Shown: positions 1 through 12,612, counted from the stretch's first letter. The stretch is 64,000 nucleotides of DNA from Acholoe squamosa (GCA_949317995.1 OX439046.1:75826786-75890785); one strand, 5' to 3'. Numbers and translations: made by a program. The notes: generated by a model from the sequence alone, not told the origin.

Positions 1-140
1 TGCTCACTAATACAGGAATGTATCGTCCTGCCATTCATCAGTATGATACAATAATGCTCATCAATTTGTGCATCAGGCTGACCCTTCTGTAGTGTATCAA
101 GCTGATAGAGCAGCGTGATGTGTGAACGTAGCCCTGGTGA
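1..140 (-). repeat. Fragment of GCATCATG-hairpin MITE family
   Basis: Read on the minus strand, this stretch contains an AGAAGGGTCAGCCTGATGCA-like run resembling the GGGTCGGCATGATGC core of the family seen intact at 47706-47948. It also has further ATGATGC/GCATCA words. No termini are visible, and the window edge cuts the left side. It is an inferred decayed copy; chance similarity is possible. Confidence 0.3.
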
Positions 141-217
141 GCTACTCACCACGACTGTAATGGCCATAATTGTACTATCCGGCTTTACAGGCTTATCGTG
201 TGTAGGTGTATAGAGTA

Positions 218-2262
218 TGGTCTCTAAATGGTTAGAGCATGTAGGCAGGTTGTACAGAGTATGGTCTATAGATGGTTACAGCATGTAGGCAGGTTGTACA
301 GAGTATGGTCTATAGATGGTTACAGCATGTAGGCAGGTTGTACAGAGTATGGTCTATAGATGGTTACATCATGTAGGTGGGTTGTACAGAGTATAGCCTA
401 TAGATAGTTACAGCATGTAGGCAGGTTGTACAGAGTATGGTCTATAGATGGTTACATCATGTAGGTGGGTTGTACAGAGTATGGCCTATAGATGGTTACA
501 TCATGTAGGTGGGTTGTACAGAGTATGGTCTATAGATGGTTACAGCATGTAGGCAGGTTGTACAGAGTATGGTCTATAGATGGTTACAGCATGTAGGCAG
601 GTTGTACAGAGTATCCTATAGATGGTTACGGCATGTAGGTGGGTTGTACAGAGTATCCTATAGATGGTTATGGCATGGAGGCAGGTTGTACAGAGTATGG
701 CCTATAGATGGTTACATCATGTAGGTGGGTTGTACAGAGTATGTACTATAGATGGTTATGGCATGTAGGTGGGTTGTACAGAGTATGGCCTATAGATGGT
801 TACAGCATGTAGGCAGGTTGTACAGAGTATCCTATAGATAGTTACAGCATGTAGGCAGGTTGTACAGAGTATGGTCTATAGATGGTTACATCATGTAGGT
901 GGGTTGTACAGAGTATGGCCTATAGATGGTTACAGCATGTAGGTGGGTTGTACAGAGTATGGCCTATAGATGGTTACAGCATGTAGGTGGGTTGTACAGA
1001 GTATGGCCTATAGATGGTTACAGCATGTAGGCAGGTTGTACAGAGTATGGTCTATAGATGGTTACAGCATGTAGGCAGGTTGTACAGAGTATGGTCTATA
1101 GATGGTTACATCATGTAGGTGGGTTGTACAGAGTATAGCCTATAGATAGTTACAGCATGTAGGCAGGTTGTACAGAGTATGGTCTATAGATGGTTACATC
1201 ATGTAGGTGGGTTGTACAGAGTATGGCCTATAGATGGTTACATCATGTAGGTGGGTTGTACAGAGTATGGTCTATAGATGGTTACAGCATGTAGGCAGGT
1301 TGTACAGAGTATGGTCTATAGATGGTTACAGCATGTAGGCAGGTTGTACAGAGTATCCTATAGATGGTTATGGCATGTAGGTGGGTTGTACAGAGTATGG
1401 CCTATAGATGGTTACATCATGTAGGTGGGTTGTACAGAGTATGGTCTATAGATGGTTACAGCATGTAGGTGGGTTGTACAGAGTATGGCCTATAGATGGT
1501 TACAGCATGTAGGTGGGTTGTACAGAGTATAGCCTATAGATGGTTATGGCATGTAGGCAGGTTGTACAGAGTATGGTCTATAGATGGTTACAGCATGTAG
1601 GTGGGTTGTACAGAGTATAGCCTATAGATGGTTATGGCATGTAGGCAGGTTGTACAGAGTATGGTCTATAGATGGTTACAGCATGTAGGCAGGTTGTACA
1701 GAGTATGGTCTATAGATGGTTATGGCATGTAGGCAGGTTGTACAGAGTATGGTCTATAGATGGTTATGGCATGTTGGCAGGATGTACAGAGTATGGCCTA
1801 TAGATGGTTATGCCATGTAGGTGGGTTGTACAGAGTATCCTATAGATGGTTACAGCATGTAGGCAGGTTGTACAGAGTATGGTCTATAGATGGTTACAGC
1901 ATGTAGGCAGGTTGTACAGAGTATGGCCTATAGATGGTTACAGCATGTAGGTGGGTTGTACAGAGTATGGTCTATAGATGGTTACAGCATGTAGGTGGGT
2001 TGTACAGAGTATGGCCTATAGATGTTTATGGCATGTAGGCGGGTTGTACAGAGTATGGCCTTTAGATGGTTATGGCATGTAGGCAGGTTGTACAGAGTAT
2101 CCTATAGATGGTTATGGTATGTAGGCAGGTTGTACAGAGTATGGCCTATAGATGGTTATGGCATGTAGGCAGGTTGTACAGAGTATGGCCTATAGATGGT
2201 TATGGCTTGTAGGCAGGTTGTACAGAGTATGGTCTATAGATGGTTACGCGGGTTGTACAGAG
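218..2262. repeat. 44-bp minisatellite array, about 46 units
   Basis: Tandem units of 44 bp follow one another almost without interruption. The consensus has the blocks GGTTGTACAGAGTATGG, TCTATAGATGGTTACAG and CATGTAGGCA. Units vary at a few fixed positions (GGCAGG or GGTGGG; ACAGC, ACATC or ATGGC). A 42-bp variant lacks two bases after GAGTAT. 44 is not a multiple of 3, so the short open frame at 536-724 depends on the 42-bp variants and is not a gene. The array is sharp at the left and decays at 2240-2270. No spacers exist, so it is not a CRISPR. Confidence 0.96.
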
Positions 2263-2265
2263 GTA

Positions 2266-4448
2266 TGCGCCATGTGGCAACAGTGAAGTAGTAAGTGGTA
2301 CGAGTTGACTCAAACTTGGCCTCTGCTGGTTCCCCGCATGTCAGCAGGAAGGTGGTCATGCCAATTGCTGCTTACAGGGAACCAGCACCACTCATTTATC
2401 TCTTACTCAATGTCGGTCAGTGTCGCTGACCTACGCACTCCCCACCATGGGTGTACTCTACAAGCACAATCTCCATGATCGATGTCCTCTCCAAGCACAG
2501 TCTTACCATAGATTTACTTACCAAGCATAATCCTCACCGTAATACACACTCCAGCAAATCTTCACTGTAGACGCACTAATAGAGTTTATACACACAATCT
2601 CTATTTTTTTTTTTTTTTGCAGGAGAAATATAGTCCAACCCAATATCTGAACTAGACTATAGTTTTCGTGTATTATAAGAAATGAACTTTTCATCCTTGA
2701 AATCGTTGGGCTAATGATCAATCTGGCATGTATGTGATATTATATATATTGGCCATGTGAGTTACTTGATCGGGTTTGAAACAAGCACTATGCCAAACTC
2801 TAACAGTGAAACTACCCCAGTATAACTCTTGGCACTCTCCACCACTTTTTTTATAACTACAAAAATAAGAGTAGTTATTGTCTCCTCTCCCTGCTGACTG
2901 GAAGAAATATATATGGTAAGACTTTTATGTATCCCTGTGTGTATTGAGAGCTTCTACCCTGACGCTTTGGAACATTCCCAGTTACGGTTTATATAGCAAA
3001 CATGAAGTCGAACATGGTGCATCTACAAAACCCCTTACTGACTTTTTAATGACAGAACCCACCACTAGAGGTCAGTCCTAGAGCCCCCTCTATACATGGG
3101 GCCCGCCCATTGAGATGCACCGCACCAGCCACGTGCCCACGTTTGTTTTTCTATTTACCTTCAGCACAAGATGGCGGCGCCCTGTGGTGCCCCCTATTTT
3201 CGACCACAACTTTCAATCAGTTTGGGTTGTATGATAGGGGCGGGGATTAGTGGGGGTTGTTTGGATTACTGGTAAGATAGGATATGTTCACCCCACATTC
3301 CTTCTGTGATTACTGTAGTAATCAACACGGGAATACTGACAGTTAATTAGCTAACCTAGACTCCAGCTGTGCTAGCCTATCATTGTGCAGAGAAGGAGCT
3401 AAAATTATTTCCGAAATTCAGGTGAAAAGCAACAAAAAAAAACAGTGCATCACATAGGGCCCTAGACCGGGGATGTCATTTCGATTATTGATCTCAAGAA
3501 ATGTTTTTGTCCCCTCATTAAAGTTCTATAAGTCTCCTTGTCGATTCTAAGAGTTTGAAATGTGGCCTTGTTCCCTTGTCAATTCTTAGATTCCTGTTGA
3601 TTGCTACCCACCCCATGTGACCTTGTCCCCTGGTCGATTTTACCCATCTGGGACCCTTGAGTAGCTGATACTACAGATCAAAGAGCAAGATTTGAGGAAC
3701 TTTACCTAATGAACAAATTAAGCCGTATCGGCATCCTCCTATGGTCAGACGGTGATCACAGTGAACAACCCCAGCCATAACTATACTTCTACATGCTCAA
3801 ACCATCTGTCACTATAAGCTAGGTTTAATGAGTTAGTACACCCAGCCACCACAGATGGCGCTAGTGGAGGGTAAACTTCTATATAATAACTGGGGCAAGT
3901 TACCTTCCTGAAACTACAAGGAGATAGTGCCATTGCACAGAGGATTCTATAAATGAAAGAAAACCCTCACTCCTCCTAGTGGTTCTGTGGGTTCTAAGTT
4001 CTCACTATTTCGAAAGTAGCTCAAATGACAAAGCTCATGGATCTCAGTCGGGAGATGCTCTGTGCATGGCAATAATAAACAACATTTCATGCCTAGGTGA
4101 GCTGGAGTATAAAGAAATCATGCCCTTGGTATGGGCAGGGATTTCTCTCTTGCTTTTGCTCCATCTAACCTTCTATACAACTTCCAAAGAGTCATTACCT
4201 GTGAAATCAAACCTATGAAAACTGTCCCATCGGGTCAGATAACAGAATTGTCCTGCCATGTTAGGTCCCAGTGTGATGAGTCGTACAGATGTGCTCTTAA
4301 TCTTAGCATTGTTTAATTTGGCGAGGTAAGAGGCTTAAATGAATGGCGGATGATAAAGACAGAATAACTGAGCAATCAGGACCCCCTGGGGGAGGTGTAA
4401 GTGGTATGTCTGAACACTCAACTGCTGATGATGATAATTAACTATCTA

Positions 4449-4452
<4 letters not shown>
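2266..4452. other. Unique non-coding stretch
   Basis: No coding frame, RNA gene or clear repeat was recognised. It holds a T-run at about 2605-2619, a YY1-like AAGATGGCGGC word at 3168-3180, and a CTCF-like CCACTAGAGGTCAG word near 3064. The short ORFs here lack domains and are treated as chance. Confidence 0.6.

Positions 4453-4511
<59 letters not shown>
4453..4511. repeat. (TA)n microsatellite
   Basis: About 29 uninterrupted TA dinucleotides, flanked on both sides by degenerate CTAT/TCTG tetranucleotide repeats. Confidence 0.97.
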
Positions 4512-4513
<2 letters not shown>

Positions 4514-6191
4514 ATCTATCTGTCTGTCTATCCTTATATCAGAGTTGGAAAAATTATGTGAAGACTTCTCATGAATTGCAGCCAAAAGCTAAGAAAGAAA
4601 CATATTGCACATGTTATTAATTATTGTGTTATTATGTATACATAATAAAGAGTAGTTGCAGCAAATTCTACCTAGCATGGTATGTAATTCTCCAATATTA
4701 TCACCATAACATCGAGCAATGCTGATAAACCTTTTTACTGCAAAGCTATTTATCTTAATTCAAGATGACAGTCCTCAGCTTGCCTCTTTGATTTGAACAT
4801 GATAACCTTGTGAATAAGTCTGTCCCACTCAGCAACATTATGAACAATCACTTAGACTTGATTTGATGTGACAGCTTTGTGGATGGACCAATTATGTCAT
4901 AACCTTACTGAATTGTACTGTATACTGATAAGGTGTGTACTGCAGTTAACTATTGGTAAGACTAGAAATCAGGCTATATAGTTTATAGCGTAATAAGTCT
5001 GGCAATCTATCTGCATTTTCATCATTATATAGATTTATATCATAGTGACATTGTATAAAACCCTACATAGATAGAGCTATACAGTTGTTGGGTATGAGAT
5101 ATGATATATTCTCAGTTAGCAGGTCGCTCCATGGGTGCCGCCATTACTGGAGCTTGTTACCAGATGGGTACCAGTCAGCCCCCGAGAGGACCGCAGTGAA
5201 TCCCTTTCAGATGGGTACCAGTCGGCCCCAGAGAGAACCGCAGTGAATCATTGGGCTTATCTTATTGGCTAATAAATGATCCTGCTAAGTCCATATAGAT
5301 TGGAGTAATATGACTGGGGGGGGGGTTATCTGACATCTAGGTTATACAGTAAATAGGGTCATATCATGGTAATAGGTCAGAGAAGGTTATCTTGTATCTA
5401 GTTGATGGTGTAAATGGTTCAACCATTTATCGTCCATTATGGTATCAGGATATCTGCCCACAGACTGACAGATGTCCTTAACACTGTGTCTTAACACCAA
5501 ATTACTGACTCGCTACCTGCAACAATTTGTCACAAAGGTCAGCGGCCATCTTGGATGTCATCACACAGTAAAATAACTCACCCACTGCTTCTGAGTCATT
5601 GACCGACAAAGTTACTGCCATATCTGAGGTCATGGTATGCAACTGAAATTAACTTGGTTATAGGGACATAAGATGCAGTATTTCTGACTAGGACATTGCT
5701 GATTGACTGCAATGACTCCCTGATTTATTTATTTACGTCCCCTTAAAGATGCACATGTATTGATTATCAAATACATGATGTTAATATATCACTTGTGACA
5801 CAGTTCTGTGGTGGAATGTCTTTCCTAATGATAGTAGGGTCAAAGTGAATAGAAAGCATCACCCATTTCTGCCCCAGAAATATAAGTATGTATACATAGC
5901 CAGAAAAACACATAGACCAGACCTCCCTGGCTGAGTGGGCCCCATACACAATGATAAACTCAGCACAAGCGGCCCTCACACGGGCCCCTTGGCTGCACAT
6001 TAATACCCACATGGCCCCCTTATGTCCACATTAATCATGGAGGTGGTATATCACCATGTCTGGGGGTATGGAGAGTACAGTATGGCACACTGGTACCTCC
6101 ATCCTGTGTTGTAGCCTTAATTCTCTGTGTTTCCTATAAGTGTTGAAGCCAGCTCTAATGCATAATATCCTACTTTGGTGTAGCTGTTTTG
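4512..6191. other. Unique non-coding stretch with one 48-bp duplication
   Basis: No gene recognised. At 5161-5256 a 48-bp unit beginning CAGATGGGTACCAGTC is present twice in tandem with a few mismatches. A YY1-like site in minus orientation (GCGGCCATCTTGG) lies at 5542-5554. Open frames at 5767-6012 and 6031-6279 show no domain. Confidence 0.6.
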
Positions 6192-6715
6192 TATTAAAAG
6201 AAAAGACCACCCTATTTTCATGACGGCCTCTTTCGGTAGTCTTTATAATGAAAAAAAAAGATTCTGTCATAGTCTGCACTTCATCTACTATGATAAGGGC
6301 AAAGAGAAGGTTTTTGTGTTGCAGCCTATGACGTCATGGTTGATGAAATGCACCCTGTTGCTGACTGCAAAGTACTGTCTATTTACAAATAAATGATTCT
6401 CTTAGTTGAGTTTCAATACTGCTTGCATATGTCTTTTGATTATTGGCACTAAATAACACATGTGAGCTATCCTACTTGATATGATAAGGAAACCCACTAT
6501 AAAACTGATGACATGATTTGCACTGGCCTCCATGCATAAACAATGCAGAACTTGGTGCATTTCATCAACCGTGACGTCATAGGCTGCAACACAAAAGCCT
6601 GCTCTCTGCCGTTTTGATAGTAGATGAAGTGCAGACTATGACAGAATCTTTTTATTCATTAAAAAGACTACCAAAAGAGGCCATCATGAAAATAGGGTGG
6701 TCTTTTCTTTTAATA
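6192..6715. mobile_element. Fold-back (long inverted repeat) element, 524 bp
   Basis: The left arm (6192-6354) and right arm (6553-6715) are near-perfect reverse complements of about 163 bp, around a loop of about 200 bp. Ends read TATTAAAAG...CTTTTAATA. A CRE-type octamer TGACGTCA is present in both arms (6330-6337 and 6572-6579). No internal coding frame spans the element. Such structure is typical of non-autonomous fold-back MITEs. No clear target-site duplication was found, and an (ATT)n tract begins 20 bp after the right end. Confidence 0.85.
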
Positions 6716-6735
6716 ATGTGTACATGTATGTACAT

Positions 6736-6876
<141 letters not shown>

Positions 6877-6879
6877 CTC

Positions 6880-7110
6880 TAGCTAGGCCAAAGAAATTGG
6901 CAAACCGCAGAACCAACTGGAATAACTGAGGCCCAGGATCCACTGATCCAACAGAACCTATGCTTTTTGCCTGAGGTTTGGAAATGGATGGAAAGTCACA
7001 GTAGCAGATCCAGTGGCCCAACTGAGACACAGTGCCTGGCAAACAGCATCTGACTGGATTTGCAGGAAAATGTTTGAAGTTGGCAACAATTGTTGGATGG
7101 TCTGTCAAAC
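6880..7110 (+). repeat. Dispersed repeat, copy 1 (pairs with 13425-13545)
   Basis: Shares an ordered series of blocks with 13425-13545: GGATCCACT, TTTTTGCC, a TTGGAAAT-type block, and AGTCACAG followed by CAGCAA/GTAGCAGA. The two are clearly homologous but diverged. It has no termini and no coding capacity that I can recognise, and is probably a decayed transposon fragment. Confidence 0.55.
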
Positions 7111-7267
7111 CTTCAATGGCTACAGAATGCCACCAGCTTCATTCCATCCTGATTGGCTAAAACAGTACGAGAGAGGAGCCAACCACGACAGTGCTGGCGC
7201 ATCATGTTTACTATGCTAAAGAATTATATCATGTGTGAGTTTTTATGCGGAACGCGAGTGCATCATA

Positions 7268-7316
7268 CAGACACAAGGTCATGATGCATTAATGCACCAA
7301 CTAGGTTCTACAGGGT
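7268..7316. repeat. GCATCATG-family MITE fragment
   Basis: Contains GTCATGATGCATTAATGCAC and ends in ACAGGGTTAA, matching the GGG-TTAA terminus of the family at 47706-47948. A partial copy of one end. Confidence 0.5.
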
Positions 7317-7345
7317 TAACCACAGGGTGGGCAGTCCTTACCCCT

Positions 7346-7705
7346 GGAGGGTGTTGCTCCTTTTGTAAAAAGAGCTGTGAGTATGTGCCCTCTTTTCTAA
7401 ACAAGTCGTGCACTGCTTCACCAAAGTACTTGCACTCACCACATTAGTCTGAAAAGTCACCTGCCTTGTTTAAAATAGAGAAAGCTGCACTACCAGGTAC
7501 CTACTCATGTCACACGCTCTATAGTTTGTTATAGTGACTGACTTCTCCCTACTAGGTACCTACTCAAATCCCCTTTTTAGCACCATACTTGAATGACCAC
7601 TTGTGAGCAACAAAAGGGACAAGTTATAGCTACATGAAAAGAAAGGACTGGAGACAAGGGCATTTTTAGCCAGCTCTTCCTTTTACTATAGGAGCAACAC
7701 CCTCC
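7346..7705 (+). mobile_element. GGAGGGTGTTGCTCC MITE, copy 1 (360 bp)
   Basis: Starts GGAGGGTGTTGCTCC and ends with its reverse complement GGAGCAACACCCTCC. The TIRs extend inward about 30 bp to AGAGCTG/CAGCTCT. The interior carries CCAGGTACCTACTCATGTC and GTGAGCAACAAAAGGGACAA blocks that are shared by copies at 28510, 30753, 31125 and 42740. No transposase is encoded, so it is non-autonomous. The superfamily could not be assigned because the target-site duplication is ambiguous. Confidence 0.9.
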
Positions 7706-8964
7706 TGGTCCCTGATCAGCTACAGGTGTGCTGGGCAATATGAGTCGGGTACGGCACAGTGGGGACCCTGGTTAGGTTAATAACCCGTATATAATCCGCA
7801 CCCATATACATAAGCTGCAGCCCTACTGTGAAGTAAGCTTTAAACCAGGGTTGTCATTCTCTACTTTCCCTATACATGTAAAACCCCTCATATAAGCCTC
7901 ACCTGGATTCTGGGAGACTGTTTAAACTGTAAACTGAAGTAGAGCATTTCCATGGCCATGACTGACATGCGGGGCTTTATGGTAGGAGCAGACCAGGTAT
8001 GATGAGGTCCCCTACCTTCTTATAAATCCCTTACCTTAGGTTTTGTGATGTAGGGTCTTACTATATTCCTCAATGCAGAGCTATATTAGAGCAGGAATAG
8101 ATATGCAACCCCCAGGCCTAGGCGATAACATAAATATTGGTTATATCCGTCTTGTAAATCGCCGGGTCAGCATTTATGTCTATGAACATACAGCGTTCAT
8201 ACACTCCAATGGCATAGGGGCATTATGATACGCTGTAGACAAGACTCAACATTACTACATTTGCACATCGCAATGAGTAAAGAACAAGGAGGTGACATGT
8301 AGGCATTTACAGGTTATTGCAACTATTAAGTGCCGAACCCTTTAAAGACTGCTAATGTATCAGGCCCATTCTTAAGCGTGGTACATGAACGTAGCCAGGG
8401 ATACATTGAAACATTGTGCCAACTCTACAGGTTTCATCCAGGGGTTTTCATCCTGTAGGGTCAGCATGATGCACCAATAAAGTGCATGATGCCAACCAAT
8501 GGCTTGATGCACTCCTGCATCAGTTGCCTGTAAAGTGTCTTGCAGTATGTAGGTATGACCAGTCCTAAAGATCTCTGTGTATTTCTGGACTGTGTGGCCA
8601 CTAGCAGAATCTCAACCATCCTGAACTAATTAGACTTAACAAAATATAGACTCGTACCGATTGACACCCACCCCTCTAGTAGAAAGCTGCTTTGGATCGA
8701 GGCTATATTATGATGTCTGCCCCTCTTAGTGTAGGAAACAGCGGCTTGAAACAAGAGAAAAACCATTAGCCATAAAGATTAAAAAGCTGTGCATTGAGGC
8801 TATCCCTGAGGCCAGAGTGAGGCTTCAAAGTCAACAAAATTGAGCAATTACCCAGAGTTCTGTGCTAAGAGGAAGTGCCTTTGTTGTTACCAGATGGCTG
8901 CCTCCTTTGGGAATTATATATGATGCCATGCTTTAGTGCAATATCCAAACTATTCGCATATATT
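7591..8964 (+). repeat. Tandem duplication, unit 1
   Basis: Sequence 7591-8229 is repeated at 8982-9621 (offset 1391-1392). Sequence 8676-8964 is repeated at 9668-9956 (offset 992). Identity is very high, with only scattered substitutions. The unit starts inside the MITE at 7346, so the MITE's right half was duplicated with it and the duplication is younger than that insertion. The segment 8230-8675 exists only in this copy. No gene was recognised in the unit. Confidence 0.93.
8450..8532 (+). repeat. GCATCATG-family MITE fragment
   Basis: GGGTCAGCATGATGCACCAA, then GCATGATGCCAACCAATGG and TGCATCAGTTGCC, follow the order of blocks in the intact family copies. It lies in the part of duplication unit 1 that is absent from unit 2. 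Confidence 0.6.
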
Positions 8965-8981
8965 AATTTGAAGAATGTGAA

Positions 8982-9956
8982 GAATGACCACTTGTGAGCA
9001 ACAAAAGGGACAAGTTATAGCTACATGAAAAGAAAGGACTGGAGACAAGGGCATTTTTAGCCAGCTCTTCCTTTTACTATAGGAGCAACACCCTCCTGGT
9101 CCCTGATCAGCTACAGGTGTGCTGGGCAATATGAGTCGGGTACGGCACAGTGGGGACCCTGGTTAGGTTAATAACCCGTATATAATCCGCACCCATATAC
9201 ATAAGCTGCAGCCCTACTGTGAAGTAAGCTATAAACCAGGGTTGTCATTCTCTACTTTCCCTATACATGTAAAACCCCTCATATAAGCCCCACCTGGATT
9301 CCGGGAGACTGTTTAAACTGTAAACTGAAGTAGAGCATTTCCATGGCCATGGCTGACATGCGGGGCTTTATGGTAGGAGCAGACCAGGTATGATGAGGTC
9401 CCCTACCTTCTTATTAATCCCTTACCTGTAGGTTTTGTGATGTAGGGTCTTACTATATTCCTCAATGCAGAGCTATATTAGAGCAGGAATAGATATGCAA
9501 CCCCCAGGCCTAGGCGATAACATAAATATTGGTTATATCCGTCTTGTAAATCGCCGGGTCAGCATTTATGTCTATGAACATACAGCGTTCATACACTCCA
9601 ATGGCATAGGGGCATTATGATTCTGGATAGGGGGTTTCAGGGAAATGGGCTAGTGTGCAGCCCAGGCCTAGTAGAAAGCTGCTTTGGATCGAGGCTATAT
9701 TATGATGTCTGCCCCTCTTAGTGTAGGAAACAGCGGCTTGAAACAAGAGAAAAACCATTAGCCATAAAGATTAAAAAGCTGTGCATTGAGGCTATCCCTG
9801 AGGCCAGAGTGAGGCTTCAAAGTCAATAAAATTGAGCAATTACCCAGAGTTCTGTGCTAAGAGGAAGTGCCTTTGTTGTTACCAGATGGCTGCCTCCTTT
9901 GGGAATTATATATGATGCCATGCTTTAGCGCAATATCCAAAATATTCGGAAATATT
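8982..9956 (+). repeat. Tandem duplication, unit 2, with internal deletion
   Basis: Second copy of 7591-8964, lacking the equivalent of 8230-8675. The gap is replaced by 46 bp (9622-9667) unrelated to unit 1. The first 115 bp are the right half of a GGAGGGTGTTGCTCC MITE ending near 9096, so that MITE end is not an independent insertion. Confidence 0.93.
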
Positions 9957-10371
9957 AAAAATCATTTAATTTCATGGCCTTTCTTTCACAATGCTTCTAG
10001 AATGTTTTTTGAGACATCTGAATGATGCTAGTTAGCAGAGGTTATTATATAAAGGGGGCAAGCGTAACATCATCCTGGTTAAATGATTAAAAGGTGTACA
10101 TGATGTAGCCCGATAGAAATTGCTTCTATTCGGGATAAGCGACAAAATAATTTCATATGATAGAACAAGCAGCTGTATTTCTTACAATTTATAAGCCCTT
10201 TCTTCGATTCACCTCACACTAACTTTGTATGATTTTGGAGTTTCACCGAAAAAGAAAACCTCAGCCACTTAGTTTGGCAAAAGCTTTAGCGTTTGGGCAC
10301 TGATGCATGTCGTCTGTCATGTTTTAGCGGCAGATGTGTGCAGCCCAGGCCTACCCTTCTCACATATCGAG
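9957..10371. other. Unique non-coding stretch
   Basis: Nothing gene-like recognised. Position 10336-10353 carries an 18-bp word, GTGTGCAGCCCAGGCCTA, that recurs in the filler at 9653-9670. Confidence 0.55.
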
Positions 10372-11413
10372 GTAGCAAAATGTGTGTGGCCCCAGTGTGA
10401 CTTACAGTGGGTGCCCAGTGTGGGCCAAAAAGGGCTGACCAACGGGCACCCAATGGGTTTTGTCCTCAGCAAAGTGTCTGGGTCACACTGGGCTAGCCAA
10501 TTTGGGCACAGATCAGTTTTAAAGTGGGCTCATGGTCGAGTTCAACATGGGTTTCTGATGGGCCCAAACTGGCCTGCCCGACTGGCCATATTTTTTTTAA
10601 ATGCAAATTCAAAAGAATCTAATTAGGCCTAGTCAATTATTGAACATGACTCTTACCAAGTATACCAATACCCAGTGGTACTCATCTATTCTATTGCACT
10701 GGTGATTGCATCAAAAGAGTACATATATCAGTTTGCACTCAATAATCCAAGAAACACCACTTTGAATCTAGTGACATCTTGGCCATCTTTAGTGCCTCTC
10801 TTCACCGTGTAGGGGCATAGATCAGAGCTTTTAAGCTCATATTGTCTGTAGGTAGCATGTTTGATCCTTAAATCACATACACTGCAATAGGAATGGGGTA
10901 GTCACCTTATAACTAATAGGATGACCTTGATTTGCACATATTTTAAAGGGAATATCAAAGGATTTCCAAACTATGATAAAGTCTCAACATTGTTACTCAA
11001 TGTTTGATTTAGTAGTATACTTCAGTTGTTCTAAATTTTAGAGAGTCAATTCTGTATGGGGAATAAATGTGTATGTGAGATAGCTGGGCCATCTGGTGTC
11101 AAATCCCAAAAGGCAAAGGCTAAACCCACTCTCAGCCCAGATTGGGTAACTTGCCTTGAAATTGATCTTCACCCATTTTGGGTAGCCAATTTTCAGCCCA
11201 ACATGTTCCCAATGTGGTTGCTCATTTCAAAATTGATCTGTGTGTAAATTGGGGAACCCGATGTGGCCCACACTTTGGCTGAGGACAAAGACCACGAAGT
11301 CTGTCTGCCCGTTTAGGGCAGCCCACTGTGGCCCAGACTGAAAACCAAGCATTTGCCCAAACTGAGCCCATGTACTGAATTCTGCCCACTTTGGCCCCAA
11401 CTGGGCTTGCTAC
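10372..11413. mobile_element. Inverted-repeat element of about 1.04 kb, rich in TGGGC/GCCCA
   Basis: The left end starts GTAGCAA and the right end finishes TTGCTAC. The outer 150-220 bp of each side are imperfect reverse complements dense in GGGC, GCCCA and CCCAGT words, including TTTGTCCTCAGC at 10458 and GCTGAGGACAAAG at 11278. The 107-codon open frame at 10303-10626 crosses the element edge and shows no domain, so I treat it as spurious. Most likely a decayed MITE with long TIRs; family unknown. Confidence 0.75.
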
Positions 11414-12480
11414 ATGGGTAGTTCATTTACTCCATGCCAGGGGGCACCAGTGGCTATACACAGTCTGCAACAGGGAGGCTGAAGTCATGTGGAGTGACAT
11501 AGATTGCTCACTTCCATGGCATTAAGTTTTTTTTTTCAGCTTTTAAATTTGATTTAGTGCTACACTTTCTTGCATTCAAGACTAATCAATGTATGTAATG
11601 ATGTGCCCATTTGCCTTTCATGGCGATTTTCATTCTGGGAATCTGCAACGATTCAAGACATCAACAGGTCAAAATTATCTGTTCTGAAAGGATGGGGCAT
11701 CACATCCTCTGTAAAGGATTACCTTTGACCATTTCCCTGAAACCCCCTATCCAGAACACAGCCTACAGCTAACTGACTACCTAAATCACATCCCACCCCC
11801 TACATACTGATAAACTATCAACCTTTAGGCCATTCACATCCATAGAAAAAAAACACCTAAATATTAGTTTACTATTGCTTATAACAGAGTGAGGTCAGAT
11901 TTAGGTAGGTGTAAGGTGGGCCTGCTAACAGGTACCTGAGGGGAGTATGTGACCGTGAGGGGGGGTGTATGTATGGATGTTCAAGGGGGGAGTTGTGGTA
12001 GTTTGGGCAGTCAGGTAAAGGCCAGGGTTCAGGTATAGGTAGAAGTGGTGGTTGAGAACCCAGGCAGGCAGGCCCAGGGCACACAGAGGTAGATATAGCA
12101 ATATGGATGCAAAAAGTAGGCGGTACCACCAGCTGGGTACAAGCGGTGTACCGCAATCTCCTTTTTAAGTGCCTTCTTAAAACAAGAGCTGGTCTTGAAT
12201 GAGCACCAGCTGGGATAATCATCCAAAAAATAATTAAGTTTCAAACAGGCTCGCTTTTTCTCTAAAGGCATCTGTAATGAGCTGCATCAGCCTGGCTGGT
12301 ACACCATCCACTATGCTCCATCAAAATTTGTTTTCTTGAAAGCTACATTGTGATTCAACAGGGTATTGTTCCTACTCGGCTAATGATCGAATCCTGATAA
12401 GTACAGCCGAATTCTTCATCTCAAGGTTGTGTGAGGATATTGAGATGAGTTGATAGCACATGATGTGGTATGCCAGAGGG
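11414..12480. other. Unique non-coding stretch
   Basis: No gene recognised. 11729-11755 is the exact reverse complement of 9622-9648. The minus-strand open frame at 11872-12222 (116 codons) is proline-rich, has no recognisable domain and overlaps another frame, so I do not call it. Confidence 0.5.
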
Positions 12481-12553
12481 AAAGGGTTATGTTGACCATG
12501 CTGGGAGTCGTCTGTAAGGGTTATGTTGACCATGCTGGGAGTCTGTAAGACCA
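12481..12553 (+). repeat. Short tandem duplication
   Basis: A unit of about 36 bp beginning AAGGGTTATGTTGACCATGC is present twice back to back, 60 bp from the tRNA-like gene. Confidence 0.85.
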
Positions 12554-12612
12554 GAGGTCAAACTGCAATTGCATGCATTTCATCCATGTGTAGTGGTCGG
12601 TGAAAATGTTCT

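Noticed and set aside
4453..4511. Replication origin or DNA-unwinding element
   Set aside because: A plain (TA)n microsatellite; nothing else supports an origin.
10303..10626. 107-codon frame as a gene
   Set aside because: Crosses the boundary of the inverted-repeat element and is made of its TGGGC words.
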